A stretch of 64,000 bases of DNA from an uncultured Methylophilaceae bacterium (GCA_913009235.1 CAJVXS010000003.1:107853-171852), one strand, 5' to 3'; shown: positions 9,074 to 18,031, counted from the first letter of the stretch. Made by a program: numbers and translations. Notes: generated by a model not told the origin, from the letters alone.

Positions 9074-9955
9074 TTGAAGAGTCGAGTTCTAATCTTGGGG
9101 GCCTCAGGGATGATTGGCCATCAGATATTTAATCATTTAAAAAATAATAGTGATTACGATCTATATAACTTTTCGTATAGAAAAAAGTTACAGGCAGATA
9201 CAGTGTTGTTGGATGCGAGAGATGAACAGAATTTCATTGATAAGATAGCAAGCATTAGTCCGCATTATATTGTTAACTGTGCCGGTATTTTGATTAACGG
9301 ATCAGATGCAGATCCTGAAAATGCCATCTTTCTCAATTCGTATATGCCCCACAGATTGACCAGGCTGGCAGATAAGATTAATGCAATATTAATCCATATA
9401 TCAACTGATTGTGTTTTTTCAGGCGACAAGAAGGAGCCATATGTAGAAACTGATGAGAAGGATGGAAGAGGCGTATATGCCAAAACTAAAGGGCTTGGAG
9501 AGGTTGTTAATGACAAGCATCTTACATTAAGAACCTCGGTTGTAGGCCCTGAGTTAAAAAGCAATGGAGAGGAGTTATTTCATTGGTTTATGAATCAATC
9601 GGATAGCGTTTCTGGATTTACTAAAGCTATTTGGTCAGGCGTAACCACAATAGAGCTTGCAAAGTTTGTTAAGTGGTCTATCGATCATCATATAACTGGC
9701 TTATATCATGTGACCAACAACTCATCAATTAGCAAGCATGATCTTCTTCGGTTGTTCCAAAAGTATACAAAAAAAGATATCAGTATTAAGCCATTAGATG
9801 GGAAAAATGTTGATAAAAGCTTTATTGATACCAGATTATTAATAGATTATAAAATACCATCCTATGAGCGGATGGTTTCCGATATGATTAATTTGATTGC
9901 CAATAATAGGTCGCTGTACTCTCAGTATAAGGTCGGGACTTGTGACAAAGAATAA
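9074..9955 (+). CDS. RmlD-like sugar-nucleotide reductase (FnlB role likely)
   Basis: A 293-residue short-chain dehydrogenase of the RmlD-substrate-binding type: LGASGMIGHQIFNHL is the NAD(P)-binding loop, CAGILINGSDADPENA and STDCVFSGDKKEPYVETDEKDGRGVYAKTKGLGE give the catalytic T/Y/K region (YAKTK). In a cluster with FnlA and a 2-epimerase the expected activity is 4-keto reduction (FnlB) on the way to UDP-L-FucNAc. dTDP-4-dehydrorhamnose reduction is less likely because rmlA, rmlB and rmlC are absent. The start is a TTG at 9074, with GAGGTGA from the end of wzx serving as its ribosome binding site. Confidence 0.75.
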   Translation: MKSRVLILGASGMIGHQIFNHLKNNSDYDLYNFSYRKKLQADTVLLDARDEQNFIDKIASISPHYIVNCAGILINGSDADPENAIFLNSYMPHRLTRLADKINAILIHISTDCVFSGDKKEPYVETDEKDGRGVYAKTKGLGEVVNDKHLTLRTSVVGPELKSNGEELFHWFMNQSDSVSGFTKAIWSGVTTIELAKFVKWSIDHHITGLYHVTNNSSISKHDLLRLFQKYTKKDISIKPLDGKNVDKSFIDTRLLIDYKIPSYERMVSDMINLIANNRSLYSQYKVGTCDKE

Positions 9956-11153
9956 AAAGATATTAATTGTTACAGAGTGCTTTTACCCTGAAGAGTTCAA
10001 GATAAATGATGTTGCTTTGTCGTGGAAAGGTAAAGGGTATGATGTTGATGTGTTGACTTTAGCCCCAACCTACCCATTAGGCAAAGTTTTTCTGGGCTAT
10101 AGAAATGGTTTCTTTCAAAAAGATGAATACCAAGGCATAAACATTTTTAGAGTGCACGCTGTTACGGGCTATAGAGATAGTGCAGTTAGAAAGGTCTTTA
10201 AATATATAAACTTTATGATTTTTGGCAGTATTGCTGCAATTTTTCTTGGCAGAAGATACGACTATGTTTTCGGGTTTAATGTGGGCTCACTAACAGATAT
10301 GTTGCCAGCAGTTGTAATTCGCAAGTTATATAAGAAGCCAACTATGTTTTGGGTGCAGGATGTTTGGCCCGATAGTGTCTATGCATATGAGTTTAAAAAA
10401 ACCAAGATACTTTCAACCTTGTTAGATGCGTTTGTAAAATTCATGCATCACAACATTACTGCCGTTGCTATTTCAAGCAAAGGCTTTGAATCAAAATTAG
10501 AGCCATATGTTAAGAAAGGCTTAAAGTTTAATTACGCTCCAAATTGGGCAGATGATTTAGATATGGACATGGACCCTATTGCTCTAAGCAAAACTCAAAA
10601 AATTCATTTTACTTTTGCGGGAAATGTTGGCAAGGTGCAAAATCTAGAGAATATTATCAATGCATTTTGTTTATTGCCAGATGGACATCAAAAAAAATCT
10701 CAACTGAATATTATTGGCGATGGCTCTAATCTGATTAATTTAAAAAAACTTTCGAATAACAATCCAAACATAATATTTCACGGCAAACAGATGCGTGAAG
10801 ATATGGCTAAATTTTACAAAGCTAGTGATTTTCTAATTGTATCTTTAATTAATGAGCCAATATTTTCAGTAACGGTTCCTGCTAAAACTCAAACCTATAT
10901 TGCGGCTAAAAAACCTATATTGGCTATTATTAATGGCGATGTGGCAGATATTGTGAATGATAATAACCTAGGGGTTTGTGCAGATCCATCCAATGTGGGC
11001 CTTATTAAAGAGGCTTTTAAAAAGTGTATAGATATGCCTGAGAATGAAAAATCTAAATTTATCATTAATAATACAAAGCTACTGGAAACGACCTTTAATA
11101 AAGATAGTATTATCAATATGCTAACCAACCAATTGGTTGGCTATAACGATTAA
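9942..11153 (+). CDS. Glycosyltransferase family 4, WbuB-like (putative FucNAc transferase)
   Basis: A 403-residue GT-B enzyme. KKILIVTECFYPEEFKINDVA, the FWVQDVWPDSV motif and TFAGNVGKVQNLE followed by a C-terminal TVPAKTQTYIAAKKPILA match the WbuB group found beside fnlABC in O-antigen clusters, where it transfers L-FucNAc. I placed the start at GTG 9942, not at the longer TTG 9897. The GTG has AAGG upstream, and the extra 15 residues of the longer form (PIIGRCTLSIRSGL) are unlike the family. The chosen start overlaps the upstream reductase gene by 14 bases. Confidence 0.8.
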   Translation: MTKNKKILIVTECFYPEEFKINDVALSWKGKGYDVDVLTLAPTYPLGKVFLGYRNGFFQKDEYQGINIFRVHAVTGYRDSAVRKVFKYINFMIFGSIAAIFLGRRYDYVFGFNVGSLTDMLPAVVIRKLYKKPTMFWVQDVWPDSVYAYEFKKTKILSTLLDAFVKFMHHNITAVAISSKGFESKLEPYVKKGLKFNYAPNWADDLDMDMDPIALSKTQKIHFTFAGNVGKVQNLENIINAFCLLPDGHQKKSQLNIIGDGSNLINLKKLSNNNPNIIFHGKQMREDMAKFYKASDFLIVSLINEPIFSVTVPAKTQTYIAAKKPILAIINGDVADIVNDNNLGVCADPSNVGLIKEAFKKCIDMPENEKSKFIINNTKLLETTFNKDSIINMLTNQLVGYND

Positions 11154-12068
11154 ATGACGAAATATTTAGTAACAGGATCAACTGGATTTATTGGTAATCG
11201 ACTACTAGGCTTGTTGAACACTATAGAGTGCGATGTTAGATTGCTTGCTAGATCTGAGGTCAATAATTATGAAACAGTGGTATGCAATCTGGAGCAAGAT
11301 AGAATACCTAAGGGTGCTTTCGAATCTGTAGATACCGTTTTTCATCTTGCGGGCTTTGCGCATGATATGCAAGACCCCAGTAAAGTTGAAGATTTATATC
11401 GTGTAATTAACGTAGACGCTACAGTTGAGCTGGCTAGATTGGCAGTAGAAAGCGGTGTAAAACGATTTGTTTTTATTAGTAGCGTTAAGGCTGGAGGGGG
11501 TTTAGCTTCGGGCAAGTGTATTAATGAGCTTGATCAGAATGAGCCTGAAGGAGTCTATGGTAAAAGCAAACGAGAGGCAGAGTTAATGCTATTAAAAATA
11601 GGTAGCGAATCTGGTATGCATGTGTCAATCATTCGACCTTCATTGGTTTACGGCCCAGATGTTAAGGGTAATTTACAATTGATGCTATCTGGAATTAAGA
11701 AAGGCTGGTTTCCTCCTTTACCTGAAACGGGTAGCCGACGCTCTATGATTCATGTAGATGATTTAGTGCGAGCGATTTTACTGGTTGCTGAAGACAAACG
11801 AGCTAATGGGGAAATTTTTATCGCAACAGATGGCACGCCTTATTCTTCTCGTGAGATTTATAATGCTATGTGTGATGTGACAGGCAAACCAATTCCAAAA
11901 TGGAGTGTGCCAAAAGCCTTCTTCGATATTGCTAGCCTGGCAAGTCCTCGCATTAGGTATAAAATTAACAAATTACTGGGTGATGAGTGTTGTTCTTCTG
12001 CTAAATTAGAGGCACTTGGATTTCAAGCTAAAAAATCTTTAAAGGGTATGAATGAAACAGATTTTTGA
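11154..12068 (+). CDS. NAD-dependent epimerase/dehydratase (WbpV-like UDP-sugar reductase)
   Basis: A 304-residue extended SDR with TGSTGFIGNRLLGLL (cofactor loop), DTVFHLAGFAHDMQDPSK and the catalytic YGKSKREAE. The pattern FISSVKAGG and RPSLVYGPDVKGNL, and the position directly before a small phosphoglycosyl transferase, are typical of WbpV-type enzymes that reduce UDP-4-keto-6-deoxy-GlcNAc to UDP-QuiNAc, giving the sugar with which chain synthesis often begins. UDP-glucose 4-epimerase activity is the alternative. The ATG follows the upstream stop with no gap, and the gene overlaps the next by 17 bases. Confidence 0.78.
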   Translation: MTKYLVTGSTGFIGNRLLGLLNTIECDVRLLARSEVNNYETVVCNLEQDRIPKGAFESVDTVFHLAGFAHDMQDPSKVEDLYRVINVDATVELARLAVESGVKRFVFISSVKAGGGLASGKCINELDQNEPEGVYGKSKREAELMLLKIGSESGMHVSIIRPSLVYGPDVKGNLQLMLSGIKKGWFPPLPETGSRRSMIHVDDLVRAILLVAEDKRANGEIFIATDGTPYSSREIYNAMCDVTGKPIPKWSVPKAFFDIASLASPRIRYKINKLLGDECCSSAKLEALGFQAKKSLKGMNETDF

Positions 12069-12612
12069 TTTAGTTCTAGGCATTGTGATTGTTGCGCTGT
12101 TGGCAGTCCCGATGCTATTCGTTGCTATTGCTATTCGTTTAACATCTGAAGGTTCTGCTTTATACTGGTCTGACAGAGTTGGTAAAAATAATAAAATATT
12201 CAGAATGCCAAAGTTCAGATCAATGTTAATTGGTACTCCAACTGTAGCTACACATTTACTGGGCAATCCAGATTCTTACTTGTCACCAATTGGCGGATTT
12301 TTACGTCGTTCTAGTTTGGACGAGCTTCCACAATTGATTTCAATATTAAAAGGCGATATGAGCTTTGTAGGGCCTCGTCCTGCCCTCTTTAATCAAGATG
12401 ATCTAATCGCTCTACGTACTGAAAAAAGTGTGGACAAACTATTGCCGGGTATTACGGGCTGGGCACAAGTGAATGGAAGAGATGAACTGTCAATTACTAA
12501 TAAAGTAGCGTTAGATATGGAATATTTAAATCGTCAATCATTCTGGTTTGATATAAAAATATTGTGGATGACTTGCTTAAAGGTTGCGAAGAGCGACTGC
12601 GTTAGTCACTAA
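12052..12612 (+). CDS. Initiating sugar-phosphate transferase (small monotopic phosphoglycosyl transferase)
   Basis: A 186-residue bacterial sugar transferase of the PglC/WcaJ catalytic-domain type. One N-terminal hydrophobic segment (residues 4-28) anchors it, followed by GKNNKIFRMPKFRSM, LRRSSLDELPQL with the catalytic Asp-Glu pair, GDMSFVGPRPAL and PGITGWAQVNGRDE. It transfers a sugar phosphate from UDP-sugar to undecaprenyl phosphate at the cytoplasmic face and so starts the glycan. It is the last gene of the polysaccharide operon, and base composition changes right after it. Confidence 0.9.
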   Translation: MKQIFDLVLGIVIVALLAVPMLFVAIAIRLTSEGSALYWSDRVGKNNKIFRMPKFRSMLIGTPTVATHLLGNPDSYLSPIGGFLRRSSLDELPQLISILKGDMSFVGPRPALFNQDDLIALRTEKSVDKLLPGITGWAQVNGRDELSITNKVALDMEYLNRQSFWFDIKILWMTCLKVAKSDCVSH

Positions 12613-12626
12613 CAAGGACAGTGATA

Positions 12627-13184
12627 ATGTTAAATGCCCCTATCTCGCATGCTCCATCCAGTCAGTTAGCCATTATCGATGTGCAAACCAAGTTATGTGG
12701 TGTGATGCAAGCGACAGAGATGCAAGCCGTGATTCAGAACTGTAGCCGCTTAGCGCAAACAGCCAATTTATTAGAAGTGCCAGTCATTGCTACCGAGCAA
12801 TACCCACAAGCCTTAGGAGAAACATTAGCTGACATCGCACAATACTTACTAGCGAAAAAGCCAATTGCAAAAACTGCATTCTCAGCCTATGCTGAACCAA
12901 AATTTAAATCAAAGTTACAGCGAGATAAATCACAAATCGTATTGATCGGCTTAGAGGCGCACATTTGTGTCTTGCAAACAGCGCTTGATTTAATCGCACA
13001 AGGCAAACAAGTCTTTGTCGTTGCTGATGCCATTATTTCCCGCCAGCCTGAAAACAAAGCCAATGCATTGGCACGTTTAGCCAGTGCAGGTTGCATCGTC
13101 ACTAACACTGAGTCAGTTGTATTTGAATGGTTGGGCAATGCCAGTCAGGAAGCATTCAAGGCAATCTCTAAACTGATGAAGTAG
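12627..13184 (+). CDS. Isochorismatase-family cysteine hydrolase
   Basis: A 185-residue alpha/beta hydrolase: AIIDVQTKLC holds the catalytic Asp, ATEQYPQALGET and AKTAFSAYAEPKF the Lys region, and IVLIGLEAHICVLQTALDLIAQGKQV the nucleophilic Cys. The family cleaves small amides, ethers or enol-pyruvyl groups; the substrate here is unknown. I chose the ATG at 12627 over the in-frame GTG at 12621 because AAGGA at 12614-12618 lies 8 bases before the ATG but only 2 before the GTG. It sits 3' of the sugar operon and converges on waaA. Confidence 0.85.
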   Translation: MLNAPISHAPSSQLAIIDVQTKLCGVMQATEMQAVIQNCSRLAQTANLLEVPVIATEQYPQALGETLADIAQYLLAKKPIAKTAFSAYAEPKFKSKLQRDKSQIVLIGLEAHICVLQTALDLIAQGKQVFVVADAIISRQPENKANALARLASAGCIVTNTESVVFEWLGNASQEAFKAISKLMK

Positions 13185-13196
13185 GCGTGCCCACTA

Positions 13197-14459
13197 TCAA
13201 GCTAAGTGGTTAATCAGCGCCATCGTTCTAGCGGTTGCCCCAGCGGATGCTTGGCTAAACTGAGTCGCTGCCTGGTGCATGCTGTTACGTTGGGCAGGGT
13301 TTTGTAACAAGCTTACAATTTGATGACGTAGATCAGTGGCATTGCTTACTTGAATTGCGGCGCCACTTGCAATCGCATTAGCACTCGCTTCTGCAAAATT
13401 AAACGTATGCTCGCCGATTAAAATGGGCTTGCCCATGGAGGCGGGCTCAATTAAATTCTGCCCACCAAAGTTAAGCAGGCTGCCACCGACAAAGGTGAAG
13501 TCACACGCCGAATAATAACTAAACATTTCTCCCATACTATCGCCCAACACGACTTGTACGCTCTTCTCGACCTGTGTGGCAATGGTAGAGCGACGAACAA
13601 AAGAGAAACCTTCTTCTGCTAACAATGTCGCGACGGCATCGAAGCGTTGCGGATGGCGTGGCACAATTACGGTTAATACCTTTAAGCCACGTACTGCTTC
13701 TAATATCAGTGCCTCTTCACCCTCTCGTGTGCTGGCAGCTAAAAACACGGCCCTCTTTTTGCCAAAGGTAGTACGTAATTCGATGCCTTTTTCGAGACTA
13801 TCTGCTGGTGGTGTGACATCAAATTTCAGGTTGCCAGCCACACTCACATCATGCGCGCCTAATGCAATGAAACGCGCAGCATCCGCTTCGCTTTGTGCGG
13901 CAACAGCGGTTAAAGCGTTCAAGCCATTGGTCATCAAACTTCCAAGCTTCGCATAGCCCTTGGCTGACCTCTCAGATAGCCTTGCGTTCAGCAATAGCAA
14001 TGGAACCTTGTTTTGTTTACAGCCGGCAATCAAGTTAAACCAAATCTCCGTTTCCATCAGTAGGCCGAGAGATGGCGTAAAGTGCTTCAAAAAGCGCTGT
14101 ACAGCAAATGGCACATCGTAAGGTAAATATACGCGCTGCACGGTGTCGCCAAACAGCTGCTCGCTAGCGGCACGGCCAGTTGGTGTGGTGTGGGTGAGCA
14201 GTACCTGGTGTTTCGGGTGCTGCTGTTGTAGCGATTTAATTAAAGGCGCTGCGGCATGCGTTTCGCCAACAGAAACACAATGTAACCAAATCACTGGCTC
14301 TAAAGGCTTCATTTGACCATAGCTTCCAAAACGCTCGCCCCAGTGTTGCAGATATTCACACTGCTTCATTCCGCGCCACAAGAGTTTAAGTGGCACAAAT
14401 GGCAAAGCCGCATAAAGTAAGAGCGTATATAAGAATCTTGGCATACCGCATTTTCTCAT
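13197..14459 (-). CDS. waaA: 3-deoxy-D-manno-octulosonic acid (Kdo) transferase WaaA
   Basis: A 420-residue GT30 enzyme of lipid A-core assembly, anchored by an N-terminal hydrophobic stretch (FLYTLLLYAALPFVPLKLLW). WLHCVSVGETHAAAPLI carries the catalytic Glu of the family, then LLTHTTPTGRAASEQLF and METEIWFNLI; the C-terminal half has STREGEEALILEA, VVLGDSMGEMFSYYSACDFTFVGGSL and GGQNLIEPASMGKPILIGEHTFNF, all typical of WaaA. It transfers Kdo from CMP-Kdo to lipid IVA at the inner membrane. The start could also be the ATG at 14444, whose protein begins like E. coli WaaA; GAGAAAG before 14459 favours the longer form slightly. Confidence 0.93.
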   Translation of the reverse strand: MRKCGMPRFLYTLLLYAALPFVPLKLLWRGMKQCEYLQHWGERFGSYGQMKPLEPVIWLHCVSVGETHAAAPLIKSLQQQHPKHQVLLTHTTPTGRAASEQLFGDTVQRVYLPYDVPFAVQRFLKHFTPSLGLLMETEIWFNLIAGCKQNKVPLLLLNARLSERSAKGYAKLGSLMTNGLNALTAVAAQSEADAARFIALGAHDVSVAGNLKFDVTPPADSLEKGIELRTTFGKKRAVFLAASTREGEEALILEAVRGLKVLTVIVPRHPQRFDAVATLLAEEGFSFVRRSTIATQVEKSVQVVLGDSMGEMFSYYSACDFTFVGGSLLNFGGQNLIEPASMGKPILIGEHTFNFAEASANAIASGAAIQVSNATDLRHQIVSLLQNPAQRNSMHQAATQFSQASAGATARTMALINHLA

Positions 14460-14657
14460 AGAACTTTCTCAGTCAATAGCCATTTGCAACACCTAGCCCA
14501 AAAGTTGTTATGCAGATATAACCTCTCGGCCCATTTAATTATTTTTTTGTGTTGTTTTTTGAGGTTGGTAATCACTCACATTGGCGGCATCCTACTAATA
14601 GCGCAATCTAGTCATTTATGCCCAATTATGGTGAAGAATACAGCCGTAAAAAGAATG

Positions 14658-14712
14658 TTGCAAAACACATTATAAAGGCTTAAATTATCACTTGGGACAC
14701 AACATATTGTGT
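14658..14712 (+). promoter_or_regulatory. Twin NrdR boxes over the nrdJ promoter
   Basis: ACACAACATATTGTGT (14697-14712) matches the NrdR box consensus ACACWATATATWGTGT at 15 of 16 positions, and ACACATTATAAAGGCT (14665-14680) matches at 12 of 16. The two boxes are spaced 32 bp apart, about three helical turns, the standard NrdR arrangement. A sigma-70-like pair TTGCAA (14658-14663) and TAAATT (14681-14686), with a 17-bp spacer, is overlapped by the weaker box, so NrdR with ATP/dATP bound should repress transcription. The rest of the gap between waaA and nrdJ (14460-14657) shows nothing I recognise. Confidence 0.8.
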
Positions 14713-14823
14713 TGTGGGGAGGTGTTTTGATTGATGTAAATAGTGGATGTTTATATAAATCAGAACCTTAGGCGGCATGCTGTAGAGGCTGCAGTATTAT
14801 TAAAAATAAAAGCGGGGATAAAA

Positions 14824-17001
14824 ATGCTAAAAGCAGTAGAGTCAGCCAGAAAGTCAGATGCAGCATCAGGTGTAGTAGATACACAAGAAATTCCAATGCA
14901 GGATGTTTCATTAGATATTTGGGATAAAAAGTACTGTCTTAAAACTAAAAGTGGCGAACAGGTTGATAAAAACATTGAAGACTCTTATGCCCGTGTAGCA
15001 AAAGCACTTGCAGACGTAGAAGAATCTGATGAAAAGCGCGCAGAATGGAACGAGAAGTTCCTGTGGGCATTACGCCATGGTGCCATCCCCGCTGGCCGTA
15101 TTACTTCTAATGCGGGAGCGCTAGAGCATAAGCCAGCCACATCCACCATTAACTGTACCGTATCAGGTGTGGTTGAAGATAGCATGGACGACGTGTTAAA
15201 TAAAGTACACGAAGCTGGCTTAACACTAAAAGCGGGTTGTGGTATTGGTTACGAGTTCTCTACGCTACGTCCAAAAGGCGCATTCGTTGCGGGTGCTGGT
15301 GCGGTCACTTCTGGCCCGCTATCATTCATGGATATCTACGACAAGATGTGTTTCACCGTTTCATCAGCTGGTGGCCGTCGTGGTGCGCAAATGGCGACAT
15401 TCGATATTAGCCATCCCGATGTCACAGATTTCATCAAGGCAAAACGTGAAGATGGCCGTTTACGTCAATTCAACCTTTCATGCCTCATTACTAAAGAGTT
15501 CATGGAGGCCGTAAAAGCGGATGCGGATTGGAAGCTAGCCTTTCCAGTGACAGAAAAAGAAGCCATTGTAGACGGATTAGATACCAACAATCAAGACCGA
15601 GTGGTATGGCGCGAGTGGCCAGTTAAGGATAAGTACCTGACTAAAGAAAAAGGAGTAGATGCTGGTAAAGTGGCTTGCCGCATTTATAAAACGATTAAAG
15701 CACAGCGCTTGTGGGATGTGATTATGTCCAGCACATACGACTTTGCAGAGCCAGGATTTATCCTGATTGATCGTGTTAACGAAATGAACAATAACTGGTT
15801 CTGCGAAAATATCCGTGCAACCAACCCATGTGGCGAGCAACCATTGCCACCATACGGCTCTTGCTTACTTGGCTCAGTGAACCTAACTAAGTTTGTGACG
15901 AACCCATTCACACCGGAAGCGGAATTCGACTGGGCTAAATACCGTGAAGTGGTGTCTATCTTTACGCGTATGCTTGATAACGTCGTCGAAATCAACGGAT
16001 TGCCACTAGAGAAGCAACGTGAAGAAATTGCCCGTAAACGCCGTCATGGCATGGGCTATTTAGGTCTTGGTTCAACCATGACCATGATGCAGCAAAAATA
16101 CGGTGATGAAGATTCATTGAAATTCACAGAAGAAGTGACTCGTGTCATGGCGGAAATAGGCTGGGAAACAGGCGTGCAGCTCGCTGATGAAAAAGGCCCG
16201 GCGCCAATCATGAATGAGAAATTCATAGTGACAGCCGACATGCTAGCGAAACGCCCAGAGATGGCAGCCGATGGCATTAAAGTAGGGAATAAGATTGCTG
16301 GTAAAGTCTTGCTCGGTAAATATAGCCGCTATATGCAGCAGTTCCCAGTTGGGTTGCGTGATCAAATCGCAGATAAAGGCATACGCTTTACGCATCATAG
16401 CTCAATTGCCCCAACAGGTACTATTTCTCTATCATTAGCCAATAACGCCAGTAACGGTATTGAGCCTAGCTTTGCCCATCACTATGCACGTAACGTCATT
16501 CGTGAAGGTAAAAAATCGAAAGAGAAGGTCGACGTATATTCATTCGAGCTACTCGCTTACCGTGAATTGATTAATTCACATGCCATGCCTTTTGGTGAGT
16601 CGGAAGAAGAAAAGCTACCAGACTACTTCATGGACTCTTCAACCATTAAAGCCAAAGCGCATGTGGATATTCAAGCAGCCGCACAAAAATGGATTGATAG
16701 TTCGATTTCAAAAACCATTAACGTGCCAACAGAATATGACTTTGAAGACTTCAAAAGCATCTATCTATACGCATACGATAAGGGCCTGAAAGGATGTACC
16801 ACATTCCGCTTCAATCCAGAGGCATTCCAAGGTGTATTGGTGACAGAGAAAGATCTGGAAAGCACCACCTATAAATTTACGTTGGATGATGGTACCGAAG
16901 TTGAAGCCAAGGGTAATGAAGATATTGAGTATGATGGGGAGACACACTCAGCCGCGAATCTATACGATGCTCTAAAAGAGGGCTATTACGGAAAATTCTA
17001 G
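14824..17001 (+). CDS. nrdJ: Adenosylcobalamin-dependent ribonucleotide reductase, catalytic part (class II, NrdJa)
   Basis: This 725-residue class II ribonucleotide reductase makes deoxyribonucleotides using adenosylcobalamin as radical source. STINCTVSG, the NPCGEQPLPPYGSC active-site motif at about residues 334-347, APTGTISLSLANNASNGIEPSF and the glycine-rich AGCGIGYEFS place it in the NrdJ family. It lacks the C-terminal zinc and redox-cysteine segment of one-chain NrdJ, which is encoded separately by the next gene, as in Pseudomonas NrdJa/NrdJb. I set the start at ATG 14824 (GGGGAT upstream). The longer frame from 14743 begins with a GTG and would add 27 unlike residues. Twin NrdR boxes lie upstream. 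Confidence 0.92.
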   Translation: MLKAVESARKSDAASGVVDTQEIPMQDVSLDIWDKKYCLKTKSGEQVDKNIEDSYARVAKALADVEESDEKRAEWNEKFLWALRHGAIPAGRITSNAGALEHKPATSTINCTVSGVVEDSMDDVLNKVHEAGLTLKAGCGIGYEFSTLRPKGAFVAGAGAVTSGPLSFMDIYDKMCFTVSSAGGRRGAQMATFDISHPDVTDFIKAKREDGRLRQFNLSCLITKEFMEAVKADADWKLAFPVTEKEAIVDGLDTNNQDRVVWREWPVKDKYLTKEKGVDAGKVACRIYKTIKAQRLWDVIMSSTYDFAEPGFILIDRVNEMNNNWFCENIRATNPCGEQPLPPYGSCLLGSVNLTKFVTNPFTPEAEFDWAKYREVVSIFTRMLDNVVEINGLPLEKQREEIARKRRHGMGYLGLGSTMTMMQQKYGDEDSLKFTEEVTRVMAEIGWETGVQLADEKGPAPIMNEKFIVTADMLAKRPEMAADGIKVGNKIAGKVLLGKYSRYMQQFPVGLRDQIADKGIRFTHHSSIAPTGTISLSLANNASNGIEPSFAHHYARNVIREGKKSKEKVDVYSFELLAYRELINSHAMPFGESEEEKLPDYFMDSSTIKAKAHVDIQAAAQKWIDSSISKTINVPTEYDFEDFKSIYLYAYDKGLKGCTTFRFNPEAFQGVLVTEKDLESTTYKFTLDDGTEVEAKGNEDIEYDGETHSAANLYDALKEGYYGKF

Positions 17002-17147
17002 TTTTAAGCTATTGCCCCTTGAGGGCGTAGTTGGGAATGTGCTTTAAGTCCTAGCATTTTAGATGCATAAAAGAGTAAACAGATAGTTAAATTAAATAGC
17101 AAAATCAACCCATAAGGGAATGTGAGATAGCTCACTAGGAGATAAAA

Positions 17148-17840
17148 ATGGCAATTAAAATTGAAAAGAAAATCACTGCATATAATTTAGTCATGCCAGA
17201 GACTGAAGAAGAAAAACCCAAGGCAGAAGCCGCGGCGAGTAACGTGGTGCAGATGGGTGAGCCGTTAAGCCGCCCAGAAGACTTAGTGGGGAATACCTAC
17301 AAAATTAAAACACCTGTGACAGAGCATGCGCTTTACATCACCATTAACGACATCGTGATGAACGTAGGTACTGATCGAGAGCATCGCCGTCCGTTTGAAG
17401 TGTTTATTAACTCCAAAAACATGGAGCACTTTCAATGGATTGTTGCGCTAACGAGGGTCATGTCTGCAGTGTTTCGGAAAGGTGGCGATGTCACTTTCTT
17501 GGTAGAAGAGCTTAAAAGCGTATTTGAGCCAAGTGGCGGTTACTTTAAAAAAGGTGGCAAGTTTGTGCCAAGTCTAGTGGCTGAAATTGGTGAAGTGTTA
17601 GAGAAGCATCTACAAAACATCGGCATGTTAGAAAAAGCAGGCTTAGATGAGCATCAACAAAAATTGGTTGATGAGAAAAAAGCAGAGTATTTAGAAAATC
17701 ATGCCCAAGCAGGCGAAAAAATGAATGGTGAAGGCTTCCCTAAGGGCGCGCAGCTTTGTCATAAATGTAATACCAAAGCGAGCATCGTGATGGATGGGTG
17801 TTTGACTTGTTTGAATTGTGGGGAAAGTAAGTGTGGTTAG
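17148..17840 (+). CDS. nrdJ: Class II ribonucleotide reductase accessory subunit NrdJb (TSCPD domain)
   Basis: This 230-residue protein corresponds to the C-terminal part of one-chain vitamin B12-dependent ribonucleotide reductases. HALYITINDIV, RRPFEVFINSKNMEHFQW and VFRKGGDVTFLVEELK form the TSCPD-type domain, and the tail CHKCNTKASIVMDGCLTCLNCGESKCG has six cysteines for a zinc ribbon and the redox-active pair that re-reduces the catalytic subunit. It follows nrdJa by 146 bases and has its own ribosome binding site (AGGAG), so it is probably cotranscribed under NrdR. In P. aeruginosa both NrdJa and NrdJb are needed for activity. Confidence 0.88.
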   Translation: MAIKIEKKITAYNLVMPETEEEKPKAEAAASNVVQMGEPLSRPEDLVGNTYKIKTPVTEHALYITINDIVMNVGTDREHRRPFEVFINSKNMEHFQWIVALTRVMSAVFRKGGDVTFLVEELKSVFEPSGGYFKKGGKFVPSLVAEIGEVLEKHLQNIGMLEKAGLDEHQQKLVDEKKAEYLENHAQAGEKMNGEGFPKGAQLCHKCNTKASIVMDGCLTCLNCGESKCG

Positions 17841-17854
17841 TTTTTAAGTGGTAA

Positions 17855-18007
17855 AGAAATTTGCTCGTAACAGGGGACCTGTTAAAAGCCGGGCTACTTG
17901 GTGGCGTGACGCTAGCACGTGCGGTGAATGATGAGAGGCTAGCTAAGGAAATAGCGCACACGATTAAAAAAGCAATCAATGAGTATCCAGCCTCGCTAAC
18001 TGCTTAG
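17855..18007 (+). pseudogene. Remnant of a TetR/AcrR-family regulator C-terminus
   Basis: A 50-codon open stretch after an in-frame TAA at 17852-17854 encodes TGDLLKAGLLGGVTLARAV followed by NDERLAKEIAHTIKKAI, which looks like the last helices of a TetR-type regulator. There is no helix-turn-helix part upstream in any frame, because that DNA is the end of nrdJb. It is best read as the residue of a deleted gene. The family call is by eye from a short stretch and is therefore moderate. Confidence 0.45.
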
Positions 18008-18031
18008 CGGCATTTCAGCTATCATTCATAC

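Noticed and set aside
14743..14823. N-terminal extension of nrdJ from GTG 14743
   Set aside because: The extra 27 residues do not resemble the family, and a better ribosome binding site precedes ATG 14824.
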